Shown in pieces: positions 1 through 9,296 of a DNA stretch of 64,000 nucleotides (positions within the stretch are counted from its first letter, which is position 1; every line of letters begins with the position of its first letter). Under the pieces are notes generated by a model that was given only the letters and a program-made list of their open reading frames with translations, searched no databases and was not told where the DNA came from. The position numbers and the translations under genes are program-made. Origin of the DNA: Halobellus rufus (lineage in GTDB: Archaea; Halobacteriota; Halobacteria; Halobacteriales; Haloferacaceae); assembly GCF_000739575.1 (NCBI RefSeq), contig NZ_BBJO01000006.1, positions 1-64,000 on the forward strand, given 5' to 3'.

Positions 1-230
1 CCGACGACGCGCCGGCCGACGACGCGCCGGCCGACGTCGACCTCGAAGACGCCGCGGTCTCGGTGATGGCCGACCTCGACGACGGCGACGGAGCCGACCG
101 CGAGGCCGTCGTCGCCGCCGTCGTCGAGGAGTACGGCGCGGACCCCGACGACGTCGAGGACGCGATTCAGGAGGCGCTGATGGGCGGGAAGTGCTACGAG
201 CCCGCGGAGGGGACGCTGAAGTCGATCTGA
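1..230 (+). CDS. RPA-associated protein, C-terminal part (Rpap3-like)
   Basis: This is the 3' end of a gene that begins outside the window; the reading frame is entered at base 3 and ends at TGA 228-230. The visible 75 residues begin with an Asp/Ala-rich repeat (DDAPADDAPAD), then a small helical domain and the ending EGTLKSI. I recognise it as the C-terminus of the COG3390 family of haloarchaeal RPA-associated proteins, which bind single-stranded DNA together with an RPA subunit in replication and repair. The call rests largely on context: in Haloferax the rpa3-rpap3 pair is followed by the phosphoesterase gene rpe, and a phosphoesterase gene starts here 2 bases after this stop. The acidic C-terminus itself is not very diagnostic. 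Confidence 0.6.
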   Translation, partial: DDAPADDAPADVDLEDAAVSVMADLDDGDGADREAVVAAVVEEYGADPDDVEDAIQEALMGGKCYEPAEGTLKSI

Positions 231-232
231 AC

Positions 233-1072
233 GTGGACCCGATCGATTCCACCGACCGATCGGGGGACGCGGCATCCGGCGGCGCGTCCGGATCGCTCGT
301 CGAACCCGTACCCGGCGAACCGGCGGCGGTCGCCCGCCTCGACGGCGAGCGGGCGCTCGTCGTCGCCGACTACCACGCGGGGATCGAGCGCGGTCTCCGC
401 TACGAGCGCGGCGTCGAACTCGAGAGCAACGCCGCCGTCCGGCGGGTCCGACTCCTCGGCCTGCTCGATCGCGTCGCGCCGGACCGCCTCGTCGTGCTCG
501 GCGATCTGGGCCACCGGATCGGCGGGACGGACGGCCCGGAGGGCGACGAACTCGACGAGTTGCTGGAGGCGGTCCTCGAACGCGTGCCCGTGACGCTCGT
601 CGCGGGCAACCACGACGGCGGCATCGCAGAGCGGTTCGAGCCCGAGTACCCGGACCGGTTCGTCGTCACCGAGCGGGACGGCGTCCGTCTGGGGCGGGTC
701 GGGTTCGTCCACGGCCACACGTGGCCCGCTCGGGAGGTGATCGAGAGCGACGTGATCTGCGTCGGTCACGAGCACCCCGCCGTCCGCCTGGAGGACAGCG
801 TCGGCGGCGGGCGCAAGGAGCGCGCGTGGCTCCGCGGTCCGCTGCGTCCGGAACCGTTCGCCGAGCACCTCGGGGTCGACGTGGCGGATCTCGACTGGCG
901 CGACCCCGAACTGGTCGTCGTTCCGGCGTTCAACGACCGCTCGGGCGGCACGTGGATCAACGTCGAGGGGCAGGGATTTCTCGCGCCGTTCCTCCCGGCC
1001 GCACTCGTCGAGGAGGAGGCGGAGGCGTACCTGCTCGACGGGACGCGGCTGGGACCGTACCGGTCGGTCTGA
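233..1072 (+). CDS. calcineurin-like metallophosphoesterase (Rpe-like)
   Basis: A 279-residue protein of the metallophosphoesterase superfamily. The metal-binding motifs are all present in order: D-x-H in VADYHAG (about residue 45), GDLGH, GNHD, HGH and GHEH. GTG at 233 is chosen because it follows the upstream stop by two bases; an earlier in-frame GTG at 191 would overlap that gene. In Haloferax the equivalent gene (rpe) is cotranscribed with the RPA3 / RPA-associated protein pair. The spacing here implies the same operon and possible translational coupling, so a role in DNA replication or repair is likely. The actual substrate (nucleic acid or a nucleotide) cannot be told from sequence. 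Confidence 0.85.
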   Translation: MDPIDSTDRSGDAASGGASGSLVEPVPGEPAAVARLDGERALVVADYHAGIERGLRYERGVELESNAAVRRVRLLGLLDRVAPDRLVVLGDLGHRIGGTDGPEGDELDELLEAVLERVPVTLVAGNHDGGIAERFEPEYPDRFVVTERDGVRLGRVGFVHGHTWPAREVIESDVICVGHEHPAVRLEDSVGGGRKERAWLRGPLRPEPFAEHLGVDVADLDWRDPELVVVPAFNDRSGGTWINVEGQGFLAPFLPAALVEEEAEAYLLDGTRLGPYRSV

Positions 1073-1110
1073 GCGCCTCCCTTTTCGGTCTCCAGCGACA
1101 ACGGTGAGGT

Positions 1111-1233
1111 ATGCGGACCTCGAATCAGGTGATTCTGGTCGGCGTCCTGTTGTTCGTGCTCCCGATTCCGGGAACCTTCATCGGCGGCGGACTCGTCGCC
1201 GCCCTCGGCGTCGCGCTCCGGCTACTCGGGTAG
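1111..1233 (+). CDS. 40-residue single-span membrane microprotein
   Basis: ATG 1111 to TAG 1231 encodes about 40 residues: a short polar start (MRTSNQ) and then a nearly continuous hydrophobic stretch rich in Val, Leu, Gly and Ala that contains PIPGTF. This is one long or two very short membrane spans. It has a GGTGAGGT run just upstream that could act as a ribosome binding site. It lies between the phosphoesterase and the helicase gene. I do not recognise a named family. Very small membrane proteins like this are common and conserved in haloarchaea, which is why I call it a gene and not noise. Confidence 0.6.
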   Translation: MRTSNQVILVGVLLFVLPIPGTFIGGGLVAALGVALRLLG

Positions 1234-1318
1234 CGGCACGGCACCCGCTCGCCGAGCGCCCCGGCTCTGAACGACGTCGAACGCTGTGCTTATTCCGCTC
1301 GCGCCGTTACTGCTGTCG

Positions 1319-4174
1319 ATGCCACCCGGCGCGTCGCAGGGGATGGACGCGTTCACGGCGCTCGGAGACGAGGTGCGCGCCGCGCTCTCCGACCGCGGCT
1401 TCGAGACGCCGACGGAGCCGCAGCGCCGCGCCATCCCGCCGCTGGCGACCGGGAAGAACGCCCTCGTGATCGCGCCGACCGGAACGGGGAAGACCGAGAC
1501 GGCGATGCTGCCCGTCTTCGACGCGATCGTCCGCGCCGCCGACGAGGAGCGCGAGGGACTTTCAGCGCTCTATATCACCCCGCTGCGCGCGCTCAACCGC
1601 GATATGCGCGAGCGACTGGAGTGGTGGGGCGAGACCCTCGACGTCGAGATCGACGTCCGTCACGGCGACACGACGCAGTACCAGCGGGGCAAGCAGGCCG
1701 ACGACCCCCCGGACGTGCTGGTGACGACCCCCGAGACGCTGCAGGCGATGCTCACGGGCAAGAAACTCAGACGCGCGCTCTCGGACGTCCGCCACGTCGT
1801 CGTCGACGAGGTCCACGAACTCGCGTCGGCGAAGCGCGGCGCGCAGTTGACCGTCGGCCTGGAGCGACTGCGGGCGCTCGCGGGGCCGTTCCAGCGGATC
1901 GGCCTCTCGGCGACCGTCGGCTCGCCCGCGGAGGTCGGGAAGTTCCTCACCGGCGACCGGGACTTCGAGATCGTCGAGGTCGACGTCGCCAGCGACGTCT
2001 CCTTCACCGTCACGCACCCGGAGATCACGCGGGAGGACGAACTGCTCGCCGGCAAACTCGCCACCGACGACGAGATCGCGAGCCACGTCCGCGCCATCCG
2101 CGACATCGTCCACGAGCACGAGTCGACGCTCGTGTTCGTCAACACCCGGCAGACCGCCGAGGCGCTCGGTTCGCGGTTTAAGGCGCTGGACGAACCGATC
2201 GAGGTCCACCACGGCTCGCTCTCGAAGGACGTCCGCATCGACGTCGAGGACCGGTTCAAGGCCGGCGACCTCGACGCCCTCGTCTGCACGTCGTCGATGG
2301 AACTCGGCATCGACGTCGGCCGCGTCGATCACGTCGTACAGTACGGCAGTCCACGGGAGGTCGCGAGACTCCTCCAGCGGGTCGGCCGCGCGGGCCACCG
2401 CCGCGACGAGGTCTCCCGGGGGACGTTAGTGACTTCGTCGCCGGACGACACGCTGGAAGCGCTCGCGATCGCCCGGCGCGCCGAGGCTGGCGAGGTCGAA
2501 CCCGCGCGGATCCACCACGCCAGCCTCGACACGGTCGCGAATCAGATCGTCGGCGTCGTGATGGACGAGGGCGAGGTGTCGGCGCGGCGGGCCTACGAAC
2601 TCGTGACCGCCGCCTACCCCTTCGCCGGTCTCGACGAGGCGACCTTCCGCGAAGTCGTGCGCGAGCTCTCGAAGAACCGGCTACTCTGGCTCGACGAGGA
2701 CGCCGACCGCTTGGAGAAGTCCGGCGGCACGTGGCAGTACTTCTACGCGAACCTCTCGATGATCCCCGACGAGGAAACCTACGAGGTCCACGACATCTCC
2801 TCGCGCGGGCGGATCGGAACGCTCGACGAGCGCTTCGTCGTCAACTTCGCCGAACCCGGCGCGGCGTTCGTCCAGCGCGGCGAGATGTGGCGCATCAACG
2901 ACATCGACGACGAGGAGGGCCGGGTGAACGTCACGCCGATCGAGGACCCGAGCGGCGAGGTCCCCTCCTGGACCGGCTCGGAGATTCCCGTTCCCTCGGC
3001 CGTCGCCGAGGAGGTCGGAGAGATCCGCGAGGTCGCCGCCGGGCAGTTCGAGGCGGGTGCGACCCGCGAGGCCGTCGCCCGCGACCTCCGGAGCCGGTAT
3101 CCGACCGACGCCGCCACGCTGGAAGCCGCGCTCGATCCGGTCGAACGGCAGGTCGAGACGGGCCACCCGATCCCGACGGCCGACCGGTTCGTCGTCGAGG
3201 GACAGGCCCGTACGGTCGTCCTAAACAGCTGCCACGGCCACCGCGTCAACGAGACGCTCGGACGACTACTCGCCGCGCTCGTCGGCCAGCGAACAGGGAC
3301 CTCGGTGGGAATGGAGGTCAACCCCTATCGGATCGAACTGGAGGTCGCCGCCCGCTCGTCGGTCCGCGACGTGATCGAGGTGCTGGAGGCGACCGATCCC
3401 GCGCACGTCGAGGCGGTGCTGGAACTGGCGCTGAAGAACTCCGACGCGCTGAAGTTCACGCTCGCGCAGGTCGCCGCGAAGTTCGGCGCGCTCAAGCGGT
3501 ATCAGGGCCGCGAACGCTTCGGCGCGGACCGTCTGCTCGCGGCGCTGGAAGACACGCCCGTCTACGACGAGGCCGTCCGTGAGGTGTTCCACGTCGACCT
3601 CGCGGTCGAGGCGGCGGCCGAGTTGCTCGCCGATCTGCAGGACGACGACTCGCCCGTCGCGCTCGAAACCGCGAGAGAACGCACCCCGATCGGCGTCGAC
3701 GGTCGCTCGGGCGGCCGGGAACTGCTTGTCCCCGAAAACGCGGACGCGAGCGTCATCGAGGCGATCGAAGAGCGGATCCGAAACGACCGCGTGCGGCTGT
3801 TCTGCTTACACTGCTCGGACTGGGAGCACACCACGAAGGTCCGCCGCGTCCGCGAGCAACCGGAGTGCCCCGAGTGCGGCGCGACCCGGATCGCGTGTCT
3901 GAATCCCTGGGACGAGGAGACGCCCGCGGCGGTCCGCGCCGACCCCGACGAGCGCGACGACGAGGAAGAACGACTGGTCGAGCGCGCCTACCGCTCGGCG
4001 GGGCTCGTCCAGAGCCACGGCAAGCAGGCCGTGATCGCGCTCGCCGGGCGCGGGGTCGGCCCGCAGACGGCCGCGCGCATCATCGGAAAACTCCGCGAGG
4101 ACGAGGCGGACTTCTATCGGGACATTCTCGAACAGGAGCGCCAGTACGCCCGGACGCAGTCGTTCTGGGACTGA
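1319..4174 (+). CDS. Lhr-family large DEAD/DEAH helicase with zinc-binding C-terminus
   Basis: A 951-residue ATP-dependent helicase of the archaeal Lhr (large helicase-related) type, active in DNA repair or RNA:DNA hybrid unwinding. Motifs seen: Q-like PTEPQ, Walker A APTGTGKT, DEVH box, SATVG, and motif VI region VGRAGHR. The second RecA domain is followed by the winged-helix and Lhr-specific region. Near the C-terminus a four-cysteine zinc site (CLHC, then CPEC) precedes a helical tail. The ATG at 1319 is preferred because a TATA-like TGCTTATT lies at 1288-1295, correctly placed for a leaderless start; ATG 1343 is an alternative. It converges with cdc48 (15-base gap). Confidence 0.93.
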   Translation: MPPGASQGMDAFTALGDEVRAALSDRGFETPTEPQRRAIPPLATGKNALVIAPTGTGKTETAMLPVFDAIVRAADEEREGLSALYITPLRALNRDMRERLEWWGETLDVEIDVRHGDTTQYQRGKQADDPPDVLVTTPETLQAMLTGKKLRRALSDVRHVVVDEVHELASAKRGAQLTVGLERLRALAGPFQRIGLSATVGSPAEVGKFLTGDRDFEIVEVDVASDVSFTVTHPEITREDELLAGKLATDDEIASHVRAIRDIVHEHESTLVFVNTRQTAEALGSRFKALDEPIEVHHGSLSKDVRIDVEDRFKAGDLDALVCTSSMELGIDVGRVDHVVQYGSPREVARLLQRVGRAGHRRDEVSRGTLVTSSPDDTLEALAIARRAEAGEVEPARIHHASLDTVANQIVGVVMDEGEVSARRAYELVTAAYPFAGLDEATFREVVRELSKNRLLWLDEDADRLEKSGGTWQYFYANLSMIPDEETYEVHDISSRGRIGTLDERFVVNFAEPGAAFVQRGEMWRINDIDDEEGRVNVTPIEDPSGEVPSWTGSEIPVPSAVAEEVGEIREVAAGQFEAGATREAVARDLRSRYPTDAATLEAALDPVERQVETGHPIPTADRFVVEGQARTVVLNSCHGHRVNETLGRLLAALVGQRTGTSVGMEVNPYRIELEVAARSSVRDVIEVLEATDPAHVEAVLELALKNSDALKFTLAQVAAKFGALKRYQGRERFGADRLLAALEDTPVYDEAVREVFHVDLAVEAAAELLADLQDDDSPVALETARERTPIGVDGRSGGRELLVPENADASVIEAIEERIRNDRVRLFCLHCSDWEHTTKVRRVREQPECPECGATRIACLNPWDEETPAAVRADPDERDDEEERLVERAYRSAGLVQSHGKQAVIALAGRGVGPQTAARIIGKLREDEADFYRDILEQERQYARTQSFWD

Positions 4175-4189
4175 GTCGCGACGTTCGGT

Positions 4190-6403
4190 TCACCGTCCCG
4201 CTTCCGACGGCCCGACCGCCTCCAGCGCCGTCTCGAAGTCCGCCCCGGAGACGACCACCTCGTCGGCGTGCTCGTTGGCGGTCTCGCCCTCGTACGCGCC
4301 GGCGACTCGCTCGATGGCGCGCATCGACGCGTCGCGGACGACGGCGGCGAGATCCGCGCCGGAATACCCCTGCGTCGCCGCCGCGAGTTCCTCGGGATCG
4401 ACGTCGTCGGCGAGCGGCTTTTCAGCGAGATGGACGTCGAGGATCTCCCGGCGGGCGGCCTCGTCGGGCGCAGGAACCTCGACGTGGGACTCCAGCCGCC
4501 CGGGACGGAGGAGCGCCGGATCGAGCGCGCCCTTACGGTTGGTCGCCGCGAGGACGACGAGGTTCGGGTGGTCGGCCAGCCGATCGAGTTCAGTGAGAAG
4601 CTGCGAGACGACGCGCTCGCCGACGCCGGAGTCGCCGCCCGCGGCGTCGCGGTCGGTCGCGACGGCGTCGATCTCGTCGAAGAATACGATCGCCGGGGCG
4701 GCCTGTCTGGCGCGCTCGAACACCTCGCGGACGGCCTTCTCGGACTCGCCGACGTAGCGGTCGAGCAACTCGGGGCCGGCCACCTGCACGAAGTTGACGC
4801 CGCTCTCGCCGGCGATCGCCCGCGCGAGGAGCGTCTTCCCCGTTCCGGGCGGGCCGTAGAGCAGGACGCCGGTCGGCGGCTCGGTCTTCGCGGCGTCGAA
4901 CAGCGGCCCGTAGGTCAGCGGCCACGTCACGGCGCGTTCGAGGGTCCGCTTGGCGTCGTCGAGTCCGCCCACGTCGTCGAACGTCGTTGTCGGCGACTCC
5001 GCGACGTACTCCCGCATCGCCGAAGGTTCGACCGCGGCCATCGCGGCCTCGACGTCGGCGCGGGTCACCTCCAACTCGGTGATCGGCGCGTCGGCGTCCG
5101 CCCGGCGGCCGCGGCGCAGCGCGATCATCGCCGCCTCCGTCGCCAGCGATTCGAGGTCCGCGCCGACGAACCCGTGCGTCCTCGCGGCGAGTCGGTCGAT
5201 GTCGACGTCGTCGGCGAGCGGCATCCGCCGGGTGTGCACGTCGAGGATCTCGCGTCGCCCCTGCTCGTTCGGGACGCCGATCTCGATCTCGCGGTCGAAG
5301 CGGCCGCCGCGGCGGAGCGCGGGGTCCAGCGAGTCGACCCGGTTGGTCGCGCCGATGACGACGACGTCGCCGCGGGCGTCGAGGCCGTCCATCAGCGAGA
5401 GCAGTTGGCCGACGACGCGGTTCTCGACGTCGCCGCCGTCGTCGCGCTTGCCCGCGATCGAGTCGATCTCGTCGAAGAAGACGATCGCGGGCGCGTTCTC
5501 GCGGGCGTCGACGAACTTCTCTCTGAGCTTCTCCTCGGATTCGCCCTTGTACTTCGACATTATCTCCGGGCCGGAGACATCGATGAACGTCGCGTCGACC
5601 TCGTTGGCGACGGCCTTCGCGATCAGCGTCTTGCCGGTGCCCGGCGGGCCGTGCAGGAGCACCCCCTTCGGGGGGTCGACGCCGAGGTGCGCGAACACCT
5701 CCGGCTCCGAGAGCGGCAGTTCGATCATCTCCCTCACGAGGTCGAGTTCCTCGTCGAGACCGCCGATGTCCTCGTACGTGACTGTCGGCGTCGCCCCCGC
5801 TCCACCCGTTCCCGAGTCACCCCCGCCGGAGCCGGATCCCGAGCCGCCGGCGGACGCGCCGCTGCCGCCGCCCGACAGCGAGGAGACGACGCGGCGCAGC
5901 CGTCCGCCGCGGTTCAATCGGAGCTCGGTCGCGTCGACGACGCGCACCATCCCCTCGGGCTCCGTCGCATCGACGACGAACGGCTCCTCGCTCAGCGTCT
6001 CGAAGTGGATCTGCCCGCCGGGTTGGATCGGCCGGTCGCGGATCGCGCGCTTGATCAGTTCGACCGCGCGCCCCTCGTCGGAGAAAGCGACGTCCTCGGG
6101 CATCGAGAGCGTCACCGACTTCGCGTCCTCGACGTCGATCGGTCTGACCCTGACCGTCTCGCCGATCTTCGCGCCCGCGTTCGTTCGCGTGTCGGCGTCG
6201 ACGAGGACGACGTCCTCGGGGACGCCGCCCCCGGCGGGCCACACCTTCGCGACGGTCTCGCGCTCGCCCGCGACCACGACGGTGTCGCCGCTGAGGACGC
6301 CGAGTCGTCGACGCGCCGGCTCGGGGAGCCGCGCGATCCCGCGCCCGGCGTCCCGCTTTTCGGCCCCGCGAACGGTGAGTTCGAGGGCGTCGTCCGCGCT
6401 CAT
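4190..6403 (-). CDS. cdc48: CDC48/VCP-type AAA ATPase
   Basis: A 737-residue double-AAA unfoldase that extracts and unfolds proteins, in archaea probably feeding the proteasome. Order of parts: double-psi barrel N domain (about 1-90), CDC48 domain 2 (about 95-165), a Gly/Ser linker (about 175-205), D1 ATPase with GPPGTGKT near 252 and FFDEID near 309, and D2 with GPPGTGKT near 525 and FFDEID. The second region of homology of each ATPase (ATNR with arginine fingers) is present. The start is ATG at 6401-6403; upstream codons have no conserved sequence. The length agrees with haloarchaeal CDC48 proteins. The Gly/Ser linker is longer and more repetitive than usual for the family as I know it. Confidence 0.97.
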   Translation of the reverse strand: MSADDALELTVRGAEKRDAGRGIARLPEPARRRLGVLSGDTVVVAGERETVAKVWPAGGGVPEDVVLVDADTRTNAGAKIGETVRVRPIDVEDAKSVTLSMPEDVAFSDEGRAVELIKRAIRDRPIQPGGQIHFETLSEEPFVVDATEPEGMVRVVDATELRLNRGGRLRRVVSSLSGGGSGASAGGSGSGSGGGDSGTGGAGATPTVTYEDIGGLDEELDLVREMIELPLSEPEVFAHLGVDPPKGVLLHGPPGTGKTLIAKAVANEVDATFIDVSGPEIMSKYKGESEEKLREKFVDARENAPAIVFFDEIDSIAGKRDDGGDVENRVVGQLLSLMDGLDARGDVVVIGATNRVDSLDPALRRGGRFDREIEIGVPNEQGRREILDVHTRRMPLADDVDIDRLAARTHGFVGADLESLATEAAMIALRRGRRADADAPITELEVTRADVEAAMAAVEPSAMREYVAESPTTTFDDVGGLDDAKRTLERAVTWPLTYGPLFDAAKTEPPTGVLLYGPPGTGKTLLARAIAGESGVNFVQVAGPELLDRYVGESEKAVREVFERARQAAPAIVFFDEIDAVATDRDAAGGDSGVGERVVSQLLTELDRLADHPNLVVLAATNRKGALDPALLRPGRLESHVEVPAPDEAARREILDVHLAEKPLADDVDPEELAAATQGYSGADLAAVVRDASMRAIERVAGAYEGETANEHADEVVVSGADFETALEAVGPSEAGR

Positions 6404-6505
6404 ACGCCCGCTTCGTGTCGGCCGCTCTTTTGTCTTACCCGGCGGGTCGGGCGGTCCGATCGGTCCGGGGGAAGCGTTTTGACTCGTGACAACGTCTCTC
6501 ACTGT

Positions 6506-6640
6506 ATGGTGTCGACCGTCGAACGGGACGGAGGGACGTGGTACCAGTGCGACGAGTGCGGACTGCTGCTCGACGACGAGGGGGACGCGAAGGCGCACGA
6601 GGAGAACTGCGACGCGGAGGATCCCTCGTACCTCCAGTGA
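6506..6640 (+). CDS. 44-residue zinc-finger microprotein (DUF7128-like)
   Basis: ATG 6506 to TGA 6638 gives a 44-residue protein with CDEC followed by HEENC, a compact C2HC zinc site. It begins MVSTVERDGGTWYQC and ends DPSYLQ. From memory this is the haloarchaeal family DUF7128, very uniform in length and sequence; I could not check this. It is divergent from cdc48 and shares its upstream region. No function is known; a nucleic-acid or protein-protein adaptor role is a guess from the finger alone. Confidence 0.8.
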   Translation: MVSTVERDGGTWYQCDECGLLLDDEGDAKAHEENCDAEDPSYLQ

Positions 6641-6651
6641 GCGACCGTCGG

Positions 6652-7404
6652 CTACTCGAGGAGTAGCCACCCGGCGACGCCGACGGTGGCCGCGACGACC
6701 GCGATCACGACGAGCGCGACGAGGAGGTCGTTCGCGACGACGATCACGCCGGCCCCGACGAGGAGCGCGGCCGTCGCCAGCGCGAGGAACGCGACCGCCT
6801 CCGGAGACCCTCGCCGCGCGCTCGCGGCGACGGCCGCGGCCCTATCGGCAGAGAACGCACGCGTCAGGGCATCGAATTTCGATGTCGACGCCGACGGACC
6901 GCCGAGCACCGACATCGAGCCGCGGGTTCCACCCGTTCTCGCGTTCGTGGTCTTTCGACGGACGACCGCAGGTTCGGTCGCACCCGCTGTCTCGCCTGCC
7001 TGACCGTCGGTCGACTGCTCGGCGGATCCGTCCGTGCTTCCCGACTGTTCGTTCGGGCTCGAACTCGCCTGCGCGTCATCGGTGGCGTTCGGCACGATCG
7101 TGAGTTCGGTGTATGAGACCTCCGCGCCGTACCCCGAGACTATTTTGAGCCGTCCGGTGACCGGCCGTCGGTCCGGAAGCACGCCGATCGGAACGCGTTT
7201 GGTGGCACCGTCTCGGACGTAGTGGTTGACCTCGTCGACCCGCGAGACGCGCGAGAGGTCGTCGTCGAGGTGGAGGTGGACGTGGGTGGCACCGCCCGCG
7301 TTGTCGAACTCGACGTGGAACGGCCCCTCCGCGGTGAACGCGCTCGGCGCGTCGATCGCGTGGACGGACCCGTCGTTCAGTTCCACGTGCAGCGACTCTG
7401 TCAC
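6652..7404 (-). CDS. haloarchaeal protein with beta domain and two C-terminal membrane spans (DUF7524-like)
   Basis: A 250-residue protein starting at GTG 7404. Residues about 1-105 form a soluble, beta-rich domain (VHLHLDDDLSRVSRV, then RLKIVSGYGAEVSYTELTI). Residues about 106-150 are Ser/Thr/Gly/Asp-rich linker, and the last 55 residues hold two hydrophobic helices. I recall a haloarchaeal family of this build (DUF7524), but I am unsure of the number. The arrangement suggests a cytoplasmic domain tethered to the membrane. It is convergent with the small zinc gene at 6506-6640 (11-base gap) and ends the leftward run with the Trm112-like gene upstream. Confidence 0.75.
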   Translation of the reverse strand: MTESLHVELNDGSVHAIDAPSAFTAEGPFHVEFDNAGGATHVHLHLDDDLSRVSRVDEVNHYVRDGATKRVPIGVLPDRRPVTGRLKIVSGYGAEVSYTELTIVPNATDDAQASSSPNEQSGSTDGSAEQSTDGQAGETAGATEPAVVRRKTTNARTGGTRGSMSVLGGPSASTSKFDALTRAFSADRAAAVAASARRGSPEAVAFLALATAALLVGAGVIVVANDLLVALVVIAVVAATVGVAGWLLLE

Positions 7405-7463
7405 GTCGCCGACGACGCAGCGTATCTGTAAAAGGTTTTGTGCGACCCGGGCGGCCGTTCGCG

Positions 7464-7652
7464 CTACTCCTCGTCGCGCATGTCCGGCGGCAGCAGGTTC
7501 GGAATCCCGTCCTCGATCGGGTAGACCTCGCCCGTGACCGTCCCGATGAGCCGGCCTTCGAGGATCTCGTCGCCGTCGCGCTCGTCGACCTCGAGTTCGA
7601 GGTCGCTCTTGTCGAGGGGGTCACAGAGGATGTCCATCAGAGACTCTTTCAT
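7464..7652 (-). CDS. Trm112-like methyltransferase activator
   Basis: A 62-residue protein of the Trm112 / UPF0434 family: MDILCDPLDKSDLEL at the start, then a zinc-ribbon-like beta fold ending GIPNLLPPDMRDE. In archaea Trm112 is the partner that stabilises several tRNA, rRNA and protein-release-factor methyltransferases. Only one of the usual cysteines (in ILCDP) is visible, as is common in halophile members. ATG 7652 is the longer start; ATG 7637 (MDILCDP) is equally possible and nearer the usual family start. Confidence 0.85.
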   Translation of the reverse strand: MKESLMDILCDPLDKSDLELEVDERDGDEILEGRLIGTVTGEVYPIEDGIPNLLPPDMRDEE

Positions 7653-7733
7653 CAGGAGAGGGAAGGAAAGCGGCGGTGAAAAGAATACGGGTTCGCGAGT
7701 CCCGCGAGGTCGCGTCCGGCGGCCGACCGCGCG

Positions 7734-9059
7734 CTACTCGTCGAAGGGGTTCGCCAGTTCGATCGTCTCCTCGCGGTCCGGGCCGACGCCGACGGCGTAG
7801 ATCGGCGCGTCGACTTCCGTGGAGATGTAGTCGAGGTACGCTCGCGCGTTCTCCGGAATTGCGTCGTATCCGTCGGCGGCGACGGCGGTCCAGTCGACCT
7901 CGCCCCACGGCTCGAATTCGCGGAGGTTCGGTTCGCAGCGACCCCAGCGCTCCGTCGTCGCGGGCATCGTGAACAGTTCCTCGCCGTCGAGGTCGTAGGA
8001 GTGACCCACCTTCACCTCGTCGAGTCCGGCGAGCACGTCGACGTGGTTGACCGCGATGCCGGTGAAGCCGTTGGTGCGCGAGGCGTGCCGGAGCATCGGG
8101 ACGTCGAGCCAGCCGATACGCCGTGGGCGGCCCGTGACGGTTCCGAACTCCCCGCCCTTCTCGCGGATCTCGTCGGCGAGGTCTTCGTCGTCGCCGGTGA
8201 GCTCCGTCGGGAGCGGACCGGTGCCGACCCGTGAGAGGTACGCCTTGACGATGCCGACGACCTCGCCGCGGCCGACGACCGTCGGACCGATGCCCGTGCC
8301 GGTCGCCGCGCCGCCGGCGGTCGGGTTCGAGGAGGTCACGTACGGGTAGATGCCGTGGTCGATGTCGATCGAGGTGCCCTGTGCGCCCTCGAACAGGACG
8401 TCGTCGCCGTCGTCGAGGAACGAGCCGAGGAACTCCCCGGCGTTGACGGTCATCGACTCTGTTTTCAAACGCTCGCCGATCTCGCGGTACTCCTCGAAGA
8501 CGGCGTCGACGTCGAACGCCTCGCCCGCGTCGATGCCGAACACGTCTTCGGCGAGCGCGCGCTTCTGCGGCACGACGTACTCCAGTCGGTCGCGGAGGAC
8601 GTCGGGGTCGAGCAGGTCGCCGACGCGGATGCCGCGGCGACCCGCTTTGTCCTCGTAGGTCGGGCCGATGCCGCGGCCGGTCGTCCCGGCATCGAGGTCG
8701 GAGTCGGATTTGGCCTCCTCTTCGATGCCGTCGAGGACGCGGTGATACGGCATAATGACGTGGGCGCGTCGCGCGACGCGGACGTCGGGGTCGAGGCCGC
8801 GCTCGCGGAGTTCGTCGATCTCCGAGAACAGGGTCTTCGGGTTGACGACGCAGCCGTTGCCGAGCACGCCGACCTTGTCGCGGACGGCCCCGCTCGGAAC
8901 GAGCGAGAGCTTGTACTCGTCGCCGCCTTCGACGACGGTGTGGCCTGCGTTGTCGCCGCCCTGATACCGGGCGACGACGTCGGCGTCGCCTCCCCACAGG
9001 TCGACGAGTGCACCTTTGCCCTCGTCGCCGAGTTGGGAGCCGACGATCGTGACGGTCAT
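7734..9059 (-). CDS. purA: adenylosuccinate synthetase
   Basis: A 441-residue enzyme that joins IMP and aspartate using GTP, the first step from IMP to AMP. Diagnostic parts: N-terminal GSQLGDEGKG with the catalytic Asp, the GDNAGHT loop (catalytic His), and TTGRGIGPTYEDK. It also has EGAQGT, SSNPTAGG and the C-terminal GDD region. The start at ATG 9057-9059 (MTVTIVGSQ) is the family start; in-frame codons up to 9176 are not conserved. Its partner in purine metabolism, guaB, lies at 51930. It is divergent from the winged-helix gene at 9331. Confidence 0.97.
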   Translation of the reverse strand: MTVTIVGSQLGDEGKGALVDLWGGDADVVARYQGGDNAGHTVVEGGDEYKLSLVPSGAVRDKVGVLGNGCVVNPKTLFSEIDELRERGLDPDVRVARRAHVIMPYHRVLDGIEEEAKSDSDLDAGTTGRGIGPTYEDKAGRRGIRVGDLLDPDVLRDRLEYVVPQKRALAEDVFGIDAGEAFDVDAVFEEYREIGERLKTESMTVNAGEFLGSFLDDGDDVLFEGAQGTSIDIDHGIYPYVTSSNPTAGGAATGTGIGPTVVGRGEVVGIVKAYLSRVGTGPLPTELTGDDEDLADEIREKGGEFGTVTGRPRRIGWLDVPMLRHASRTNGFTGIAVNHVDVLAGLDEVKVGHSYDLDGEELFTMPATTERWGRCEPNLREFEPWGEVDWTAVAADGYDAIPENARAYLDYISTEVDAPIYAVGVGPDREETIELANPFDE

Positions 9060-9249
9060 ACACGGCGGTTCTCCGTCCCGCGTAAAACCCATTACGGTCC
9101 GCCCGCGTGAGTTGTGCACGAACGTGTACGGGTTGGGTGTTTGTGATCGGCTCGGTAGGCAGGCATCTGCTGTCATCGCGTCGAACGCCCCTCGATCTGC
9201 GACCGCGGCGGCGACCGCCGACCCGAATCGTTAATTACGCCTGCCACCG

Positions 9250-9261
9250 TACCACGTGGTA
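9250..9261. promoter_or_regulatory. 12-bp perfect palindrome TACCACGTGGTA
   Basis: A perfect 12-base palindrome with a CACGTG core lies between the divergent purA and winged-helix genes. It is about 36 bp upstream of the TATA element of the latter. This is a plausible operator, but no regulator for it is known to me and one palindrome is weak evidence. Confidence 0.35.
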
Positions 9262-9296
9262 TCCCCGGTAGTGCGTTTCTGCGGCCGGAGGGCAAC

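Noticed and set aside
4268..6640. A long open frame (790 codons) on the plus strand across the CDC48 gene
   Set aside because: It mirrors cdc48 codons; composition is Arg/Asp/Val-rich nonsense with no domain. GC-rich halophile genes routinely leave such antisense frames open.
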